Source: Aquipluma nitroreducens (GTDB lineage: Bacteria; Bacteroidota; Bacteroidia; Bacteroidales; Prolixibacteraceae). Taken from it: a stretch of DNA of 64,000 nt. Below are positions 44,366 through 53,775 of the stretch, in pieces (within the stretch, counting starts at the first letter, position 1; each line of letters starts with the position of its first letter). Location: contig NZ_AP018694.1 of the NCBI RefSeq assembly GCF_009689585.1, positions 558,001 through 622,000 on the forward strand, given 5' to 3'. A program made the position numbers and the translations under genes. The notes beneath the pieces are model-generated. The model did no database searches and was not told where the DNA came from. It worked only from the letters and a program-made list of their open reading frames with translations.

Positions 44366-45550
44366 TTATTCGGTTTTAAAACCAAAATTTCCGGGCGATA
44401 TTCCTACTTTAAATTCATTGATTAGTTTTCCGGATGGAGAATACCGGTGAACAAGACCGTTTTGCCTGTGATCTATGGCATCACCAACATAAATTTCAGA
44501 GCTTAACGGATCAATACCAAGGCTATAAAATCCTCCATATGAACTGGAATAATCGGAATTGATAAACGGCTGTTCGGGTATTCGCGTATCGGTGACCGAC
44601 ATTCGCCAGACATGCCTGTTTAAATAATAAATGGTATCACCGGTAGTATTTATGCAAAGCTTTAGTGGATGATCGCCAAGTGCAAAGCGGAACGACCGCT
44701 CAATCTCCCGTGTCTCAGCATCAATTTTCAACAAACCAGGCTGTTCGTATCCATACGGACTCCCATCAAAACCTCCATCGGTCAGCACCCAAATCTTATT
44801 ATACTTATCGAGAACCATACTGTTGGGCTGTTTAAACACCTCTATTGAATCAACCAATTGATCAGTGTTCGAATCAATGACCAAAATTTTATTATCATAC
44901 GACCAACAGTTGACAAAAACCAGATTCTTAAATTCGAGCATTTGTTCAGTGGGATGCTGGTTGAATTCCGATTTCGGATTATTAACCGCGATTTGGCCAG
45001 TTATCTGGAATGTTTGCGGATCGAAAACAGTAATTTTCCGTGCATAAAGATCAGTCACGTAAGCTTTATGCGAATCGACAACATGTACATATCTGGGAGA
45101 ACTTAAACCAGAGATGCTCCCTTTAAACTCAGCCGTTTGGCTATCGATCACATATATTTTGCCCGAATTATTTACCACAACAAAAGCCATGTGATTCCAA
45201 ATTGTGACTGATTGGGCCACATCACCCAATGGAGCGCTGTTTCTGGCCTGAAATACGTCATTGTAAACCCTTTTTGCCTCAGGATCATAAAACGACAACG
45301 ATGAGTTGCCATACATGAAATTACCCTCATTAACGATATAAACACCTTTATTGCCTGAAAAATCAAAAAATACAGTATCCAGCGGATTTTTAGAACAAGA
45401 AAAAAACAATTGAGTCGCTAAAACCCATAGCAATATACCCCAAGCACAATGCCCTTTGCTCCATGCCCCATGCTCTATGCCCCAAGCCTTTTGCCTTCGG
45501 TCAGCGGTCTCCGGTCTCCGGTCTTCTTCCATTTTCTTATTTCCTTTCAC
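44366..45550 (-). CDS. BtuG-like surface lipoprotein, beta-propeller (DUF5074/YncE)
   Basis: This protein of up to 394 residues is a YncE-type beta-propeller (repeating GKIYVIDSQTAEFKGSISG and KITVFDPQTFQITGQIAV segments) with a lipoprotein signal ending LFFSC. It resembles BtuG, a surface protein that binds B12 and hands it to the BtuB receptor. The GTG at 45550 overlaps the stop of the receptor gene (GTGA). The residues before the signal, including AWGIEHGAWSKGHCAWG, are encoded by a low-complexity GGGGCATGGAGCA-type DNA repeat (45438-45489), so the real start is uncertain. Third gene of the B12 operon. Confidence 0.82.
   Translation of the reverse strand: MKGNKKMEEDRRPETADRRQKAWGIEHGAWSKGHCAWGILLWVLATQLFFSCSKNPLDTVFFDFSGNKGVYIVNEGNFMYGNSSLSFYDPEAKRVYNDVFQARNSAPLGDVAQSVTIWNHMAFVVVNNSGKIYVIDSQTAEFKGSISGLSSPRYVHVVDSHKAYVTDLYARKITVFDPQTFQITGQIAVNNPKSEFNQHPTEQMLEFKNLVFVNCWSYDNKILVIDSNTDQLVDSIEVFKQPNSMVLDKYNKIWVLTDGGFDGSPYGYEQPGLLKIDAETREIERSFRFALGDHPLKLCINTTGDTIYYLNRHVWRMSVTDTRIPEQPFINSDYSSSYGGFYSLGIDPLSSEIYVGDAIDHRQNGLVHRYSPSGKLINEFKVGISPGNFGFKTE
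45438..45489 (-). repeat. Low-complexity GCTTGGGGCATAGAGCAT repeat inside the BtuG-like signal region
   Basis: Variants of GCTTGGGGCATAGAGC and GGGGCATGGAGC recur in this stretch, followed by GACCGGAGACCGGAGACC at 45506-45522. Such words recur in Bacteroidota spacers. Here they encode the start of a lipoprotein signal region. Confidence 0.6.
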
Positions 45551-47538
45551 TTCTTATAGCTTATTTGGATGGTTAATGAATAATACCGACCAGGCATTGG
45601 CCGCCACAAAATAGCCATGTAGTCTGAATTTGTGAGATTTTCAATATTGGCAACCACATCCATCACGAAAGGTTTAAAATCGATCTGTCGGCCAACACTC
45701 ATATCGAGCAACCAATAAGGATTCAGTACTTTTTCATAGTCCGATTCCACGTTATTGCTTGAAGTGTATCGCTTCCCGGTAAAAGGAGCATTTAATTTCA
45801 GGTAATATTTTTTGTAATCGGCTTCTGCAAACAAGTTCGCTTTATCTTTTGGTATGTAAATCAACTGTTTTCCGCGCGACTCGTCAACCGATGGAACCGC
45901 ATCGATGTTCGATGTGGCTGAATGCGAATAATTCCCTTTCATATCAAAAGTGAGATTATGCGAAAATTGAGAGTGAACTGAAAGCTGAACTTCGGCGCCC
46001 CGCGCGAAAACCTTACGAAGATTATTTGCTTCCCAATAGGATGCGCCACTTGACGACGGTTGCCATACAATCCAGTTATCGATTAGCGAAGCAAATCCGG
46101 TAATTTGTCCTGAAAGAATAACCTTGTCGCTGCGTTTCGAATACGAAATGGCCAGATCGCCCGAGGAACCATCTTCTGGTTTTAAACTGGAATTTCCGCC
46201 TGGAAACCAATACAAATCGTTCAAGCTGGGTTGATGATAATTGCGTGAAACATTCAATTTTAAAGCAACATCTTGCTTTTTATCCACCAAATATTCGGCC
46301 CCAAAAGAAGGAATAAACCCGATTAACTTGCTATCGTATAAATCGGTCCGGAATAAAAAAGAAAACAACCATTTGGGATCAGGCTGAAAATGAACTGCAT
46401 TCAACAGTGAAAATTCAAGCCGGTCGTGGTCGTAGCCAATCTTCTGTGCCCGATCAAAAACTGAAACCTGATGATAGCCCGAATTAAGCGACCAATCCAG
46501 GCTCAGTTTCTCTTGAGGTTTCCAGTCAAAATTTAGGTTTGCGGTATAACTCTTCTCCTTACTGCGACTATCAAAATTCACAAAATTAGCTTCACTACTC
46601 GACCTGAAATAGTTTAGTTGATTCCGGTTCAATCCTACAAGCAATTCCAACTTACTTTTTTCCGTCAGGTATTTCCACGAACCAACTGCCCGAACATTCC
46701 AATCATTCTGAGTTTCCTTTCGCACATCGCCTTCAAACGACATCAATTGAGGCAAATCACGATCACTCTGATAAGCCCACAATTTAGCCGAAAGAGTATG
46801 TTTCGCCAACCGGCAATACAGCTCCTGAAGCGCACCCAGCTTTGCGTATCCGGCATTCTTCTGAACCGACTCGTGCATGGGCAAAACACCATAATTGAAA
46901 TACGGAAAATCATTCTTGCTTTGGTCAGAAAACAAACGTGTTTTCAACTGAATCCGGCCATTTCCAAAACCGACATTCAGATATTCTTTGGCGGTAGAAA
47001 AACTTTCCAGCGTTTGTACATAGCGAACGCTAAACCGATCAGTCCAATCGGGTTTATTGTTGATCAAAACACTCCCACCTAGCGCTCCTGAGCCCGACTG
47101 CAAAGAACTTCCACCGTGAAATAAACTAATATCGTCAATGAAATAAACCGGGAACAACGAAAAATCGACATCGCCACGCATAGGCGAATTTAGTTTCATT
47201 CCGTTCCAAAACACTTGTGTATGCGATGGGGCAGTTCCCCGAAACGAAGCTGTTGCAGTTGAACCTCTTCCATAAGATTTCATAAAAACCGGAGAATACG
47301 ACGATAACAATTCCGAAATCGTTTGTGTTTTCATCAATTGAAGGGCCAGTGTATCAATGTGAGTAACCATCGAACCGGCCTCCTCAATTTTCCGTTTACC
47401 AAACACCTGAACTTCCTGAATACGAATTGTATCAGTTAATTTCTGTGCTGAAGTTTCATCAGAGAAATAAATCAGGAACAGGATACAAAGCAGCACTTTG
47501 AATTTGATACGGATGAGATTTCTCGTTTTTGCTCCCAC
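45547..47538 (-). CDS. TonB-dependent outer-membrane receptor, BtuB-like
   Basis: This 663-residue receptor has a signal peptide (about 1-31, ending TSAQ), a TonB-box/plug region (VQVFGKRKIEEAGSMVTH to VLINNKP, about 43-170) and a 22-strand barrel ending in ISYKK. The small size and cobalamin riboswitch upstream fit a BtuB-type corrinoid transporter. The start is GTG, 4 nt after the upstream stop, and the stop overlaps the BtuG-like GTG, so the operon is tightly coupled. Confidence 0.88.
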   Translation of the reverse strand: MGAKTRNLIRIKFKVLLCILFLIYFSDETSAQKLTDTIRIQEVQVFGKRKIEEAGSMVTHIDTLALQLMKTQTISELLSSYSPVFMKSYGRGSTATASFRGTAPSHTQVFWNGMKLNSPMRGDVDFSLFPVYFIDDISLFHGGSSLQSGSGALGGSVLINNKPDWTDRFSVRYVQTLESFSTAKEYLNVGFGNGRIQLKTRLFSDQSKNDFPYFNYGVLPMHESVQKNAGYAKLGALQELYCRLAKHTLSAKLWAYQSDRDLPQLMSFEGDVRKETQNDWNVRAVGSWKYLTEKSKLELLVGLNRNQLNYFRSSSEANFVNFDSRSKEKSYTANLNFDWKPQEKLSLDWSLNSGYHQVSVFDRAQKIGYDHDRLEFSLLNAVHFQPDPKWLFSFLFRTDLYDSKLIGFIPSFGAEYLVDKKQDVALKLNVSRNYHQPSLNDLYWFPGGNSSLKPEDGSSGDLAISYSKRSDKVILSGQITGFASLIDNWIVWQPSSSGASYWEANNLRKVFARGAEVQLSVHSQFSHNLTFDMKGNYSHSATSNIDAVPSVDESRGKQLIYIPKDKANLFAEADYKKYYLKLNAPFTGKRYTSSNNVESDYEKVLNPYWLLDMSVGRQIDFKPFVMDVVANIENLTNSDYMAILWRPMPGRYYSLTIQISYKK

Positions 47539-47542
47539 CTTG

Positions 47543-49969
47543 CTATCTTTTTACAATTTTCTGCTGAAATACCTGATTCCCGGACTTTACCCGAAGAACG
47601 TATAAACCCGCAGCTAAATTCCCTAAATTCAATTCTGTTACCGATCCTTGCTGAACAAGAATCAAAGCACCTTCTATTGTAAACAGTTCCACCGAATCAA
47701 TGGGCGATGAGCAATTTATTTTAACCGATTCGGTAAACGGATTCGGATAGATAGCACACCATTGAGGCACTTGCTGTAGCGAATTTGCTCCGGTAACCAT
47801 CTTCACAATCAACCGCGAGGAATCAATTCCTGAATGAATCAGGTATTCGCCCGACAGGTCTGCTGTGAAAGACGCTTTTCCAAATTCATCAGTGATAAGT
47901 GATACCTTTTTGGCCTCATCAACATTGGGTGTAGCAACAACCAACTGATTGGCAATGGCTTCAGACGAATTAATTGCCACATTTCGATTGGCATCCATAG
48001 TACAATAATATTTTTTCAACTGAACTTCAACAGATTGACCAACCTTGACGGTATCAGCTCCCGTGGTCAACTGAGTTACTGTCCAAGCCAGATTATTATC
48101 AGTGATGTGATAAATCAGAATTTCATCATCGTTATTTACTTTAATCTTGTCGGAACCTGAAACAACGGGCTGTTGATTGAGCATTACCACCCAGGTTTTC
48201 CGATAGGAATCCGCAGTACGCGAACCACCATACCCAAACGTGTAAACCGTCGAACCATCTTCAATCGCCGGAACTTTCCACAAATACAAAGCAGATCCGC
48301 CTTCCGCATCATCGCGAAAAGCCCAGTCTCCATCAAATCCGGAAGCTTTAAAAACTGAAGCAACGGCATGTGCAAGTGAAACAAAGCTGATCTCCGTCAA
48401 CCCATAGTTTTTTTGATTCCGGTCAACTTTTGTTGTCAGATCAACTTGTTCAACCCAAACCGATTGCCGTGGAATAACCGTTTTTTCACTTGTCTTTACC
48501 GAAATGTAAACTTTCTTCAGCTCCGATTCGGGCAAAACCTCAATCTGTACCGAATCACTAATCAACTGATTATCGGAGACTTCAAAATGAAGCCAACATT
48601 TCCCAACCTGTTTCCCTTTCAGATAGTATTTCCCGTCTAAATTTACAATTTCAGCAATCTGAGCATCATCAATTCGCCACGAAGTATTAATTCCAGTCAG
48701 GACAGCTCCATTCTGATCAGTTAATTTTCCTGCAAGTTCCAGTTTATCATTGACTTTCAGGCTTGTTGACTGGATGGTTATTGAAGCTTTTCCAACCGAA
48801 AAAATCTCAATTTCCTTTTCAGAATAAAGATCAGGATTTGTTGCTAATGCAGCCCGCAATCGAATTGTTCCGGTTTTTTTTGCCACCAGTTTTCCGTTGG
48901 TTATTGTAGCCAATTGCGTATCGCTGACACTCCAAACAATCGCAGCATCGGCTCGCCTGATCCCGCTTTCAAAAAGAATTGCATTCAAATCGAGGCTTTG
49001 GCCAACTCCTATTTTCTGCGCCATTTCCTGGATAACAATCACCGATGTAGATCCGGTGACAGAGGCTGGTTCAACATCACGTATTCCGGTAATTTCAGTC
49101 GATATTTCGCCCAGCCATCCGGCAAGGGCATTCATTCCGGTATAAATCCGGATAAAGTGAATTTCGTCAAGTGCGACAGGCTTTTTATCCTGTTCAACGG
49201 CCCAACTGATGTCAATTGCATCGCCGCCACTTCCTTCAATTGCTGAAGTGTATGGATTATCGGGCAATTTTTCAGTTAACGATTTAACCGGAGTATTGTC
49301 GGCATAACCAAACATTTTTCGATACGAGATAACCGATCCGGGTGTCGACACATCAATTGGATTAGTTAGCCTTGTACCTTTAAGCGTGTAATTGTCCGTA
49401 GCAACATTCGGGAACAAATCAACTTTGGGATAATAGGTTTGCGCATGATAACTATTTTCAGGAATAACACCTGCACCTCCCAAATTATCAGACCAATGAA
49501 TGTCGCTGGCTTGATTTAAGCCAGAATTCTGGTAAGTGACCTCATAGGATGATGTTGTTGTGTTCCAGAAATGCTCGCTTCCGGCTATTTCGTACCAGGT
49601 TTCGTCCGGAATGCCATTATGGTTTTCATCTTTCATCACCTGAATAATTCCGGGTTCAGACCAGGTGAGCGTTGAATTTCCATAGATCGTGAAATCAACA
49701 CCATAAGGATTTGCCGGATCGTTTTGAATGCCCTGAGCAAAATAAACGGTAATTGATCCGCCAAAAGCGCCCAGACTAACCATGCCTTTATTGGTTCCAA
49801 CAATTGAATTAGCCGCAGATGGCGTCCCAATAAAATCGGAATTGGTATATTGACCCGGTGCTGGCAAATAGTCCAAAACTTTGGAAACAAACTGGGCCTC
49901 CACTCGTCCGGTCAAAAACATCAGCACACTGATGATGAATAACTTGTTTATGTGTTTAAATCGAAACAT
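47543..49969 (-). CDS. Surface protein with Ig-like domains, DUF4430-like domain and T9SS tail, B12-controlled
   Basis: With the ATG at 49969 the protein has 808 residues and a signal peptide (about 1-26, ending VEAQF). An N-terminal domain (about 27-290, with PGQYTNSDFIG and IQVMKDENHNGIPDETW) is of a type seen with cobalamin riboswitches. Two Big2-like Ig domains (about 300-480), a DUF4430-like region (about 490-640) and a T9SS type A tail (IYPNPFTESVKINC onward) follow. DUF4430 occurs in transcobalamin-like proteins, so corrinoid binding is a sensible guess. First gene after the riboswitch; 4 nt before the receptor GTG. Confidence 0.82.
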   Translation of the reverse strand: MFRFKHINKLFIISVLMFLTGRVEAQFVSKVLDYLPAPGQYTNSDFIGTPSAANSIVGTNKGMVSLGAFGGSITVYFAQGIQNDPANPYGVDFTIYGNSTLTWSEPGIIQVMKDENHNGIPDETWYEIAGSEHFWNTTTSSYEVTYQNSGLNQASDIHWSDNLGGAGVIPENSYHAQTYYPKVDLFPNVATDNYTLKGTRLTNPIDVSTPGSVISYRKMFGYADNTPVKSLTEKLPDNPYTSAIEGSGGDAIDISWAVEQDKKPVALDEIHFIRIYTGMNALAGWLGEISTEITGIRDVEPASVTGSTSVIVIQEMAQKIGVGQSLDLNAILFESGIRRADAAIVWSVSDTQLATITNGKLVAKKTGTIRLRAALATNPDLYSEKEIEIFSVGKASITIQSTSLKVNDKLELAGKLTDQNGAVLTGINTSWRIDDAQIAEIVNLDGKYYLKGKQVGKCWLHFEVSDNQLISDSVQIEVLPESELKKVYISVKTSEKTVIPRQSVWVEQVDLTTKVDRNQKNYGLTEISFVSLAHAVASVFKASGFDGDWAFRDDAEGGSALYLWKVPAIEDGSTVYTFGYGGSRTADSYRKTWVVMLNQQPVVSGSDKIKVNNDDEILIYHITDNNLAWTVTQLTTGADTVKVGQSVEVQLKKYYCTMDANRNVAINSSEAIANQLVVATPNVDEAKKVSLITDEFGKASFTADLSGEYLIHSGIDSSRLIVKMVTGANSLQQVPQWCAIYPNPFTESVKINCSSPIDSVELFTIEGALILVQQGSVTELNLGNLAAGLYVLRVKSGNQVFQQKIVKR

Positions 49970-50046
49970 TTGCTGTAAAATCTGATTCTTAGTTTGGATT
50001 TTGCAGCTTTTCAGAATTGAAAAATGAAAAGGATACACGGTTTTTT

Positions 50047-50066
50047 GCTTTTTCGCCGAAAGCTTC
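50047..50066 (-). promoter_or_regulatory. Hairpin after the second cobalamin riboswitch
   Basis: Minus strand GAAGCTTTCGGCGAAAAAGC folds GCTTT against AAAGC, 18 nt after the aptamer end. It matches the hairpin at 28153-28175 in sequence and spacing. Confidence 0.5.
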
Positions 50067-50084
50067 AAAATCCAGATTTGTAAA

Positions 50085-50262
50085 GGCAGGTCTTCTGACT
50101 TATCCCCTTTTTAACGCCTTCCCGTTTCCCGAGTTGGAAAACAGTGGTTAACTGCTAAAAAGTTATTCAGGAATTACAGCAGCGGGAACTGTACAGGAAT
50201 TACCATTAGCCGGATTCACCTGTTTCCCTTTTAATTCTCAATGAGAAACCTATTCGGCTACA
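50085..50262 (-). ncRNA. Cobalamin riboswitch of the receptor operon
   Basis: On the minus strand the conserved blocks appear in order: AAAGGGAAACAGGTGAATCC, GTACAGTTCCCGCTGCTGTAA, AACCACTG, GGGAAGGCG, then TAAGTCAGAAGACCTGCC. It lies about 115 bp upstream of the surface-protein start. The rest of the 529-bp spacer (to 50498) holds the phoH promoter at 50465-50472. It should shut off the three-gene operon at high B12. Confidence 0.93.
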
Positions 50263-50464
50263 AAGTTATACAAAAGAACGGAAGAATAATTTCTTAGTCA
50301 ACCAGATTGCACCTCTAGTTCATAAAATGCCATACTATGAAATCAATCTTGGGAACATACCACTGATTAACAACACAATAAACAACAACACCAGTCAAAA
50401 ATTGATTGTTAACAATTCTTCTCCTGAAACCCTGAATTCGCACTGGAAATATCTTAAAAGTGTT

Positions 50465-50472
50465 TAATTTTG
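50465..50472 (+). promoter_or_regulatory. -7 box of phoH-like gene
   Basis: TAATTTTG matches TAnnTTTG. The transcription start near 50478 rules out the upstream ATG at 50460 and supports ATG 50499. Confidence 0.45.
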
Positions 50473-50498
50473 CACCTCATACAAAGCTGCAATCATTT

Positions 50499-51509
50499 AT
50501 GTTTGAAAAGCTAATTCATCTCGAAGGAATTGATCCACTGGAATTCTTCGGCGTTAATAATGCCAAAATGAACCTGATCAAATCTTTTTTTCCGAAACTA
50601 ATTATCGTCTATCGAGGCAACGACGTGATCATCAAGGGTGACGACGAAGAAATCCTGAGGTTCGAATCCAAGTTTCATTTAATCATCGACCATTACAATC
50701 AATTCAATGTACTGCCTGACGATGTGATTAACCAGGTATTCCTGAACGAATCAGAAGGAATTTCAGAAACACTGGATGAAGATAAGGATGTCTTGCTTTT
50801 CGGGATCAATGGGAAAGCCATTCGTGCCAGAACGCCCAATCAGCGGCTTTTGGTTGAAGCCAGCAAAACCTCTGACCTCATTTTCGCCATGGGTCCAGCA
50901 GGGACAGGAAAAACGTACACGGCCATTGCCCTAGCAGTCAAGGCGCTAAAAAACAGGGAGATCAAACGAATTATTCTGAGCCGCCCGGCTGTTGAAGCTG
51001 GTGAAAGACTTGGATTTCTTCCGGGAGATTTAAAAGAAAAAATTGATCCGTATTTGCAGCCGTTATACGATGCCCTTCTGGATATGATTCCGGCGAAAAA
51101 ACTGGACGAATTCATGAAGGACGGTACGATACAGATTGCACCACTGGCATTTATGCGCGGGCGAACATTGAGCAATGCTTTTGTTATCCTTGACGAAGCT
51201 CAAAATGCCACCGTTCTCCAACTAAAAATGTTTTTGACTCGTATGGGACTCAACACTAAATTTGTAGTCACCGGCGACGAAACTCAAATTGATTTGCCCT
51301 TCCAGAGTCCGTCTGGATTAATTCTGGCAAAAAAAATTCTGAAGAACATTAAATACATTTCCTTTGTTCAGTTTGATGTAAAAGACATCGTCAGACACCG
51401 GTTGGTGCGCGACATTGTTTTGGCTTACGAAAAACATCATGCACATGAACTTATGAGGAAAGAAAAAGGAAAAGAAAATTTAAACACAGATAAAACAGAA
51501 GAAAAATGA
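50499..51509 (+). CDS. phoH: PhoH family ATPase
   Basis: This 336-residue protein has the PhoH-type N-terminal RNA-binding-like segment, Walker [12 protein letters not shown] (about 132) and Walker [11 protein letters not shown]. PhoH proteins are ATPases linked to RNA metabolism and often sit with ybeY; here the next gene is purC with a 4-bp ATGA overlap. The frame is open to 50460 but the promoter lies between, so the ATG at 50499 is chosen. Confidence 0.93.
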   Translation: MFEKLIHLEGIDPLEFFGVNNAKMNLIKSFFPKLIIVYRGNDVIIKGDDEEILRFESKFHLIIDHYNQFNVLPDDVINQVFLNESEGISETLDEDKDVLLFGINGKAIRARTPNQRLLVEASKTSDLIFAMGPAGTGKTYTAIALAVKALKNREIKRIILSRPAVEAGERLGFLPGDLKEKIDPYLQPLYDALLDMIPAKKLDEFMKDGTIQIAPLAFMRGRTLSNAFVILDEAQNATVLQLKMFLTRMGLNTKFVVTGDETQIDLPFQSPSGLILAKKILKNIKYISFVQFDVKDIVRHRLVRDIVLAYEKHHAHELMRKEKGKENLNTDKTEEK

Positions 51510-52453
51510 GCAAAGCATTAACCCGTACCGATTTTGATTTTCCGGGACAGAAAAGTGTTTACCACGGAAAAGTGAGAGATGTGTACAACATCGACAATGA
51601 ATATTTAGTTATGGTGGTCAGCGACCGCATTTCGGCCTTCGACGTGGTACTGCCCAAAGGAATTCCTTACAAAGGGCAGGTATTAAACCAGATAGCAGCT
51701 AAATTTCTGGATGCTACCAGCGACATTGTGCCGAACTGGAAAGTGGCAACTCCCGATCCGAACGTAACGGTCGGTCACCACTGCGAACCATTCAAAGTAG
51801 AAATGGTTATCCGTGGCTATCTTACTGGTCATGCATGGCGCGAATATAAAAGTGGCAAACGTACGCTTTGTGGAATCGCACTTCCTGAAGGGATGGTTGA
51901 AAACCAGAAATTTCCGGAACCAATTATTACTCCTACCACTAAGGCTTCTGAAGGGCATGACGAAGACATCTCCAGAGAAGAAATTATTGCACAAGGTATT
52001 GTGCATGAGCATGATTATGAATTGCTTGAGAAATATACCCGCGAAGTATTTCGCCGTGGTACTGTGATAGCTGCCGAAATGGGATTGATTCTGGTTGATA
52101 CCAAGTATGAATTTGGAAAAAAAGATGGAAAAATCTACCTGATTGACGAAATCCACACTCCCGATTCTTCGCGCTATTTTTATTCTGAAGGGTACGAAGA
52201 ACGTTTAGCGAAAGGCGAAAGTCAAAAACAACTATCGAAAGAATTTGTGCGCCAGTGGCTGATTGAAAATGGCTTTCAGGGCAAAGAGGGACAAGTAATT
52301 CCTGAAATGGACGAAGCTTTTGTGGCTTCAGTATCTGATCGATACATCGAACTATTTGAAAATATAACAGGAGACAAGTTTGTGAAATCAGATTTATCCG
52401 ACATTCAGGGACGAATCGATAAAAACGTCAGAAATTTCCTGAATAACTTATAA
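51506..52453 (+). CDS. purC: Phosphoribosylaminoimidazole-succinocarboxamide synthase
   Basis: This 315-residue enzyme condenses CAIR with aspartate in purine synthesis. Signatures: [45 protein letters not shown], and [13 protein letters not shown]. The protein is longer than the E. coli form (about 237) and of the type with a C-terminal extension, normal for Bacteroidota. It overlaps phoH by 4 bp and ends at a strong terminator. Confidence 0.97.
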   Translation: MSKALTRTDFDFPGQKSVYHGKVRDVYNIDNEYLVMVVSDRISAFDVVLPKGIPYKGQVLNQIAAKFLDATSDIVPNWKVATPDPNVTVGHHCEPFKVEMVIRGYLTGHAWREYKSGKRTLCGIALPEGMVENQKFPEPIITPTTKASEGHDEDISREEIIAQGIVHEHDYELLEKYTREVFRRGTVIAAEMGLILVDTKYEFGKKDGKIYLIDEIHTPDSSRYFYSEGYEERLAKGESQKQLSKEFVRQWLIENGFQGKEGQVIPEMDEAFVASVSDRYIELFENITGDKFVKSDLSDIQGRIDKNVRNFLNNL

Positions 52454-52458
52454 AAAAA

Positions 52459-52493
52459 GATGGCTGCCTTAATAAACCAAGGCAGCCATTTTC
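52459..52493 (+). terminator. Terminator after purC
   Basis: ATGGCTGCCTT pairs with AAGGCAGCCAT around AATAAACC and leads into TTTTC, a few bases after the purC stop. Confidence 0.85.
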
Positions 52494-52532
52494 AATAATA
52501 TAGAACACCGAACGATTGATTTTTAGGTTGAA

Positions 52533-53129
52533 TTAGAACCTTGCGGAGATTGATATTGAAGGTAAGTTTACCAAAGCATATCCTCTTGGTGATAGTTGAA
52601 AATATAAATCTCCATTTCTGAAAAAGGCATTCCCATTTACATAAACTCTTTCGCAACGAACAGGAAGCTCTCTGAAATAGACATCACGAGGAGCATCAAC
52701 TACACAATAACCAACTCCTCTGCGATAGCTGTAAAAGTGATTGCCATAATAGTAGTAGTCGTCACGATCATGGTGAAACACTACAGGATTTCGGTCAAAT
52801 CGCTGATAAACACGTCCGTATCTAGGATGTTCGTAATAATCAGAATCGTAGTGTTTATATTTATTGGCATATTTTGGGCGATATTCCCTATTGTTTTCAC
52901 AACTATTCCAGTTTTTCCGTTCGTAATAACCACCCCGGTCATCTCTCCTGTTGTTATACGCAGACCGGTCATCGTCATGACGTGATTCCCGATATTCCTT
53001 CCGTTCGTGTCCGTTTCCTTTTTTCCCTTCTCTGTTATCCTCGGCTTTTGCTTCAATTGTAGAAGCTACCATTGCTGTCGCAAGTACTAAAACTGGGAAA
53101 TATGTTCTAAAATTATTTAAAGTTTTCAT
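52533..53129 (-). CDS. Secreted Tyr/Arg/Asp-rich protein, unknown function
   Basis: This 198-residue protein has a signal peptide (about 1-28) and a long low-complexity charged segment (residues 29-95: many Arg, Asp, Glu, His, Tyr, Asn). A folded C-terminal part includes YYYYGNHFYSYRRGVGYCV and VNGNAFFRNGDLYFQL, weakly like DUF6515 cell-envelope proteins. I cannot name a function. It stands alone, convergent with purC. Confidence 0.65.
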   Translation of the reverse strand: MKTLNNFRTYFPVLVLATAMVASTIEAKAEDNREGKKGNGHERKEYRESRHDDDRSAYNNRRDDRGGYYERKNWNSCENNREYRPKYANKYKHYDSDYYEHPRYGRVYQRFDRNPVVFHHDRDDYYYYGNHFYSYRRGVGYCVVDAPRDVYFRELPVRCERVYVNGNAFFRNGDLYFQLSPRGYALVNLPSISISARF

Positions 53130-53327
53130 GACTTTTCGTTTTAAGGTGAATCAATAATTGTTTGAACTTTACCGGTAATTGATTAGGTTAAAACAAAGCT
53201 TGTGCCAAAATGAAAGGATATCAAAAGGAAAATATATCACATTGAAAGCGTGGAATTTAATTTTACAAAATCATCCAGATTAATACTTCTTATTCTCAAA
53301 TCGGAAACTTTCTTATTCAAAAAGTAC

Positions 53328-53335
53328 TATTTTTG
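53328..53335 (+). promoter_or_regulatory. -7 box of the ruvX operon
   Basis: TATTTTTG matches TAnnTTTG; transcription would start around 53342, leaving a very short leader before GTG 53353. Confidence 0.4.
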
Positions 53336-53352
53336 CGACAAAATTGAACCTT

Positions 53353-53775
53353 GTGGGACGAATATTAGCCATCGATTACGGAAAAAAACGTGTTGGAATT
53401 GCGGTTACAGATCCGATGCAGATGATTGCAACACGTTTAACTACTGTTTCGAGTCATGAAATCTGGATCTTCCTGAAAGACTACTTTGCAAAAGAAAGTG
53501 TCGAAAAAGTAATTGTAGGATATCCGATGCAAATGAACAATCAGCCCTCCGAAGCCGTTCTGTATATCAATCCGTTTCTGAAAAAGTTTCAGAAAGATTA
53601 TCCAGACATGCCTTTGGAACAGGTTGACGAACGATTTACATCTAAAATGGCATTTCGGACTATGATCGATGCCGGATTGAAAAAGAAAGACAGGCAGAAT
53701 AAAGGAACAATTGATGGGGTTAGCGCCACCATTATTTTACAAAGCTATTTAGAACAAAAAAATTACATTAAATGA
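53353..53775 (+). CDS. ruvX: Holliday junction resolvase-like RuvX (YqgF)
   Basis: This 140-residue RNase H-fold protein has RILAIDYGKKRVGIAV with the first catalytic Asp, IVGYPMQMN, and VDERFTS and DGVSA for the remaining acidic residues. The family acts in 16S rRNA maturation and possibly junction resolution. No ATG is available: TTG at 53344 or GTG at 53353; the GTG gives the usual M.RILAIDYG start. It overlaps def by 4 bp. Confidence 0.93.
   Translation: MGRILAIDYGKKRVGIAVTDPMQMIATRLTTVSSHEIWIFLKDYFAKESVEKVIVGYPMQMNNQPSEAVLYINPFLKKFQKDYPDMPLEQVDERFTSKMAFRTMIDAGLKKKDRQNKGTIDGVSATIILQSYLEQKNYIK

Noticed and set aside
49970-50068. Extended start of the surface protein at 50068
   Set aside because: It lies in the riboswitch expression region and is followed by a standard signal peptide only from 49969.
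50460-50498. Start of the PhoH-like protein at 50460
   Set aside because: A -7 promoter box lies inside this extension; the ATG at 50499 gives the normal N-terminus.
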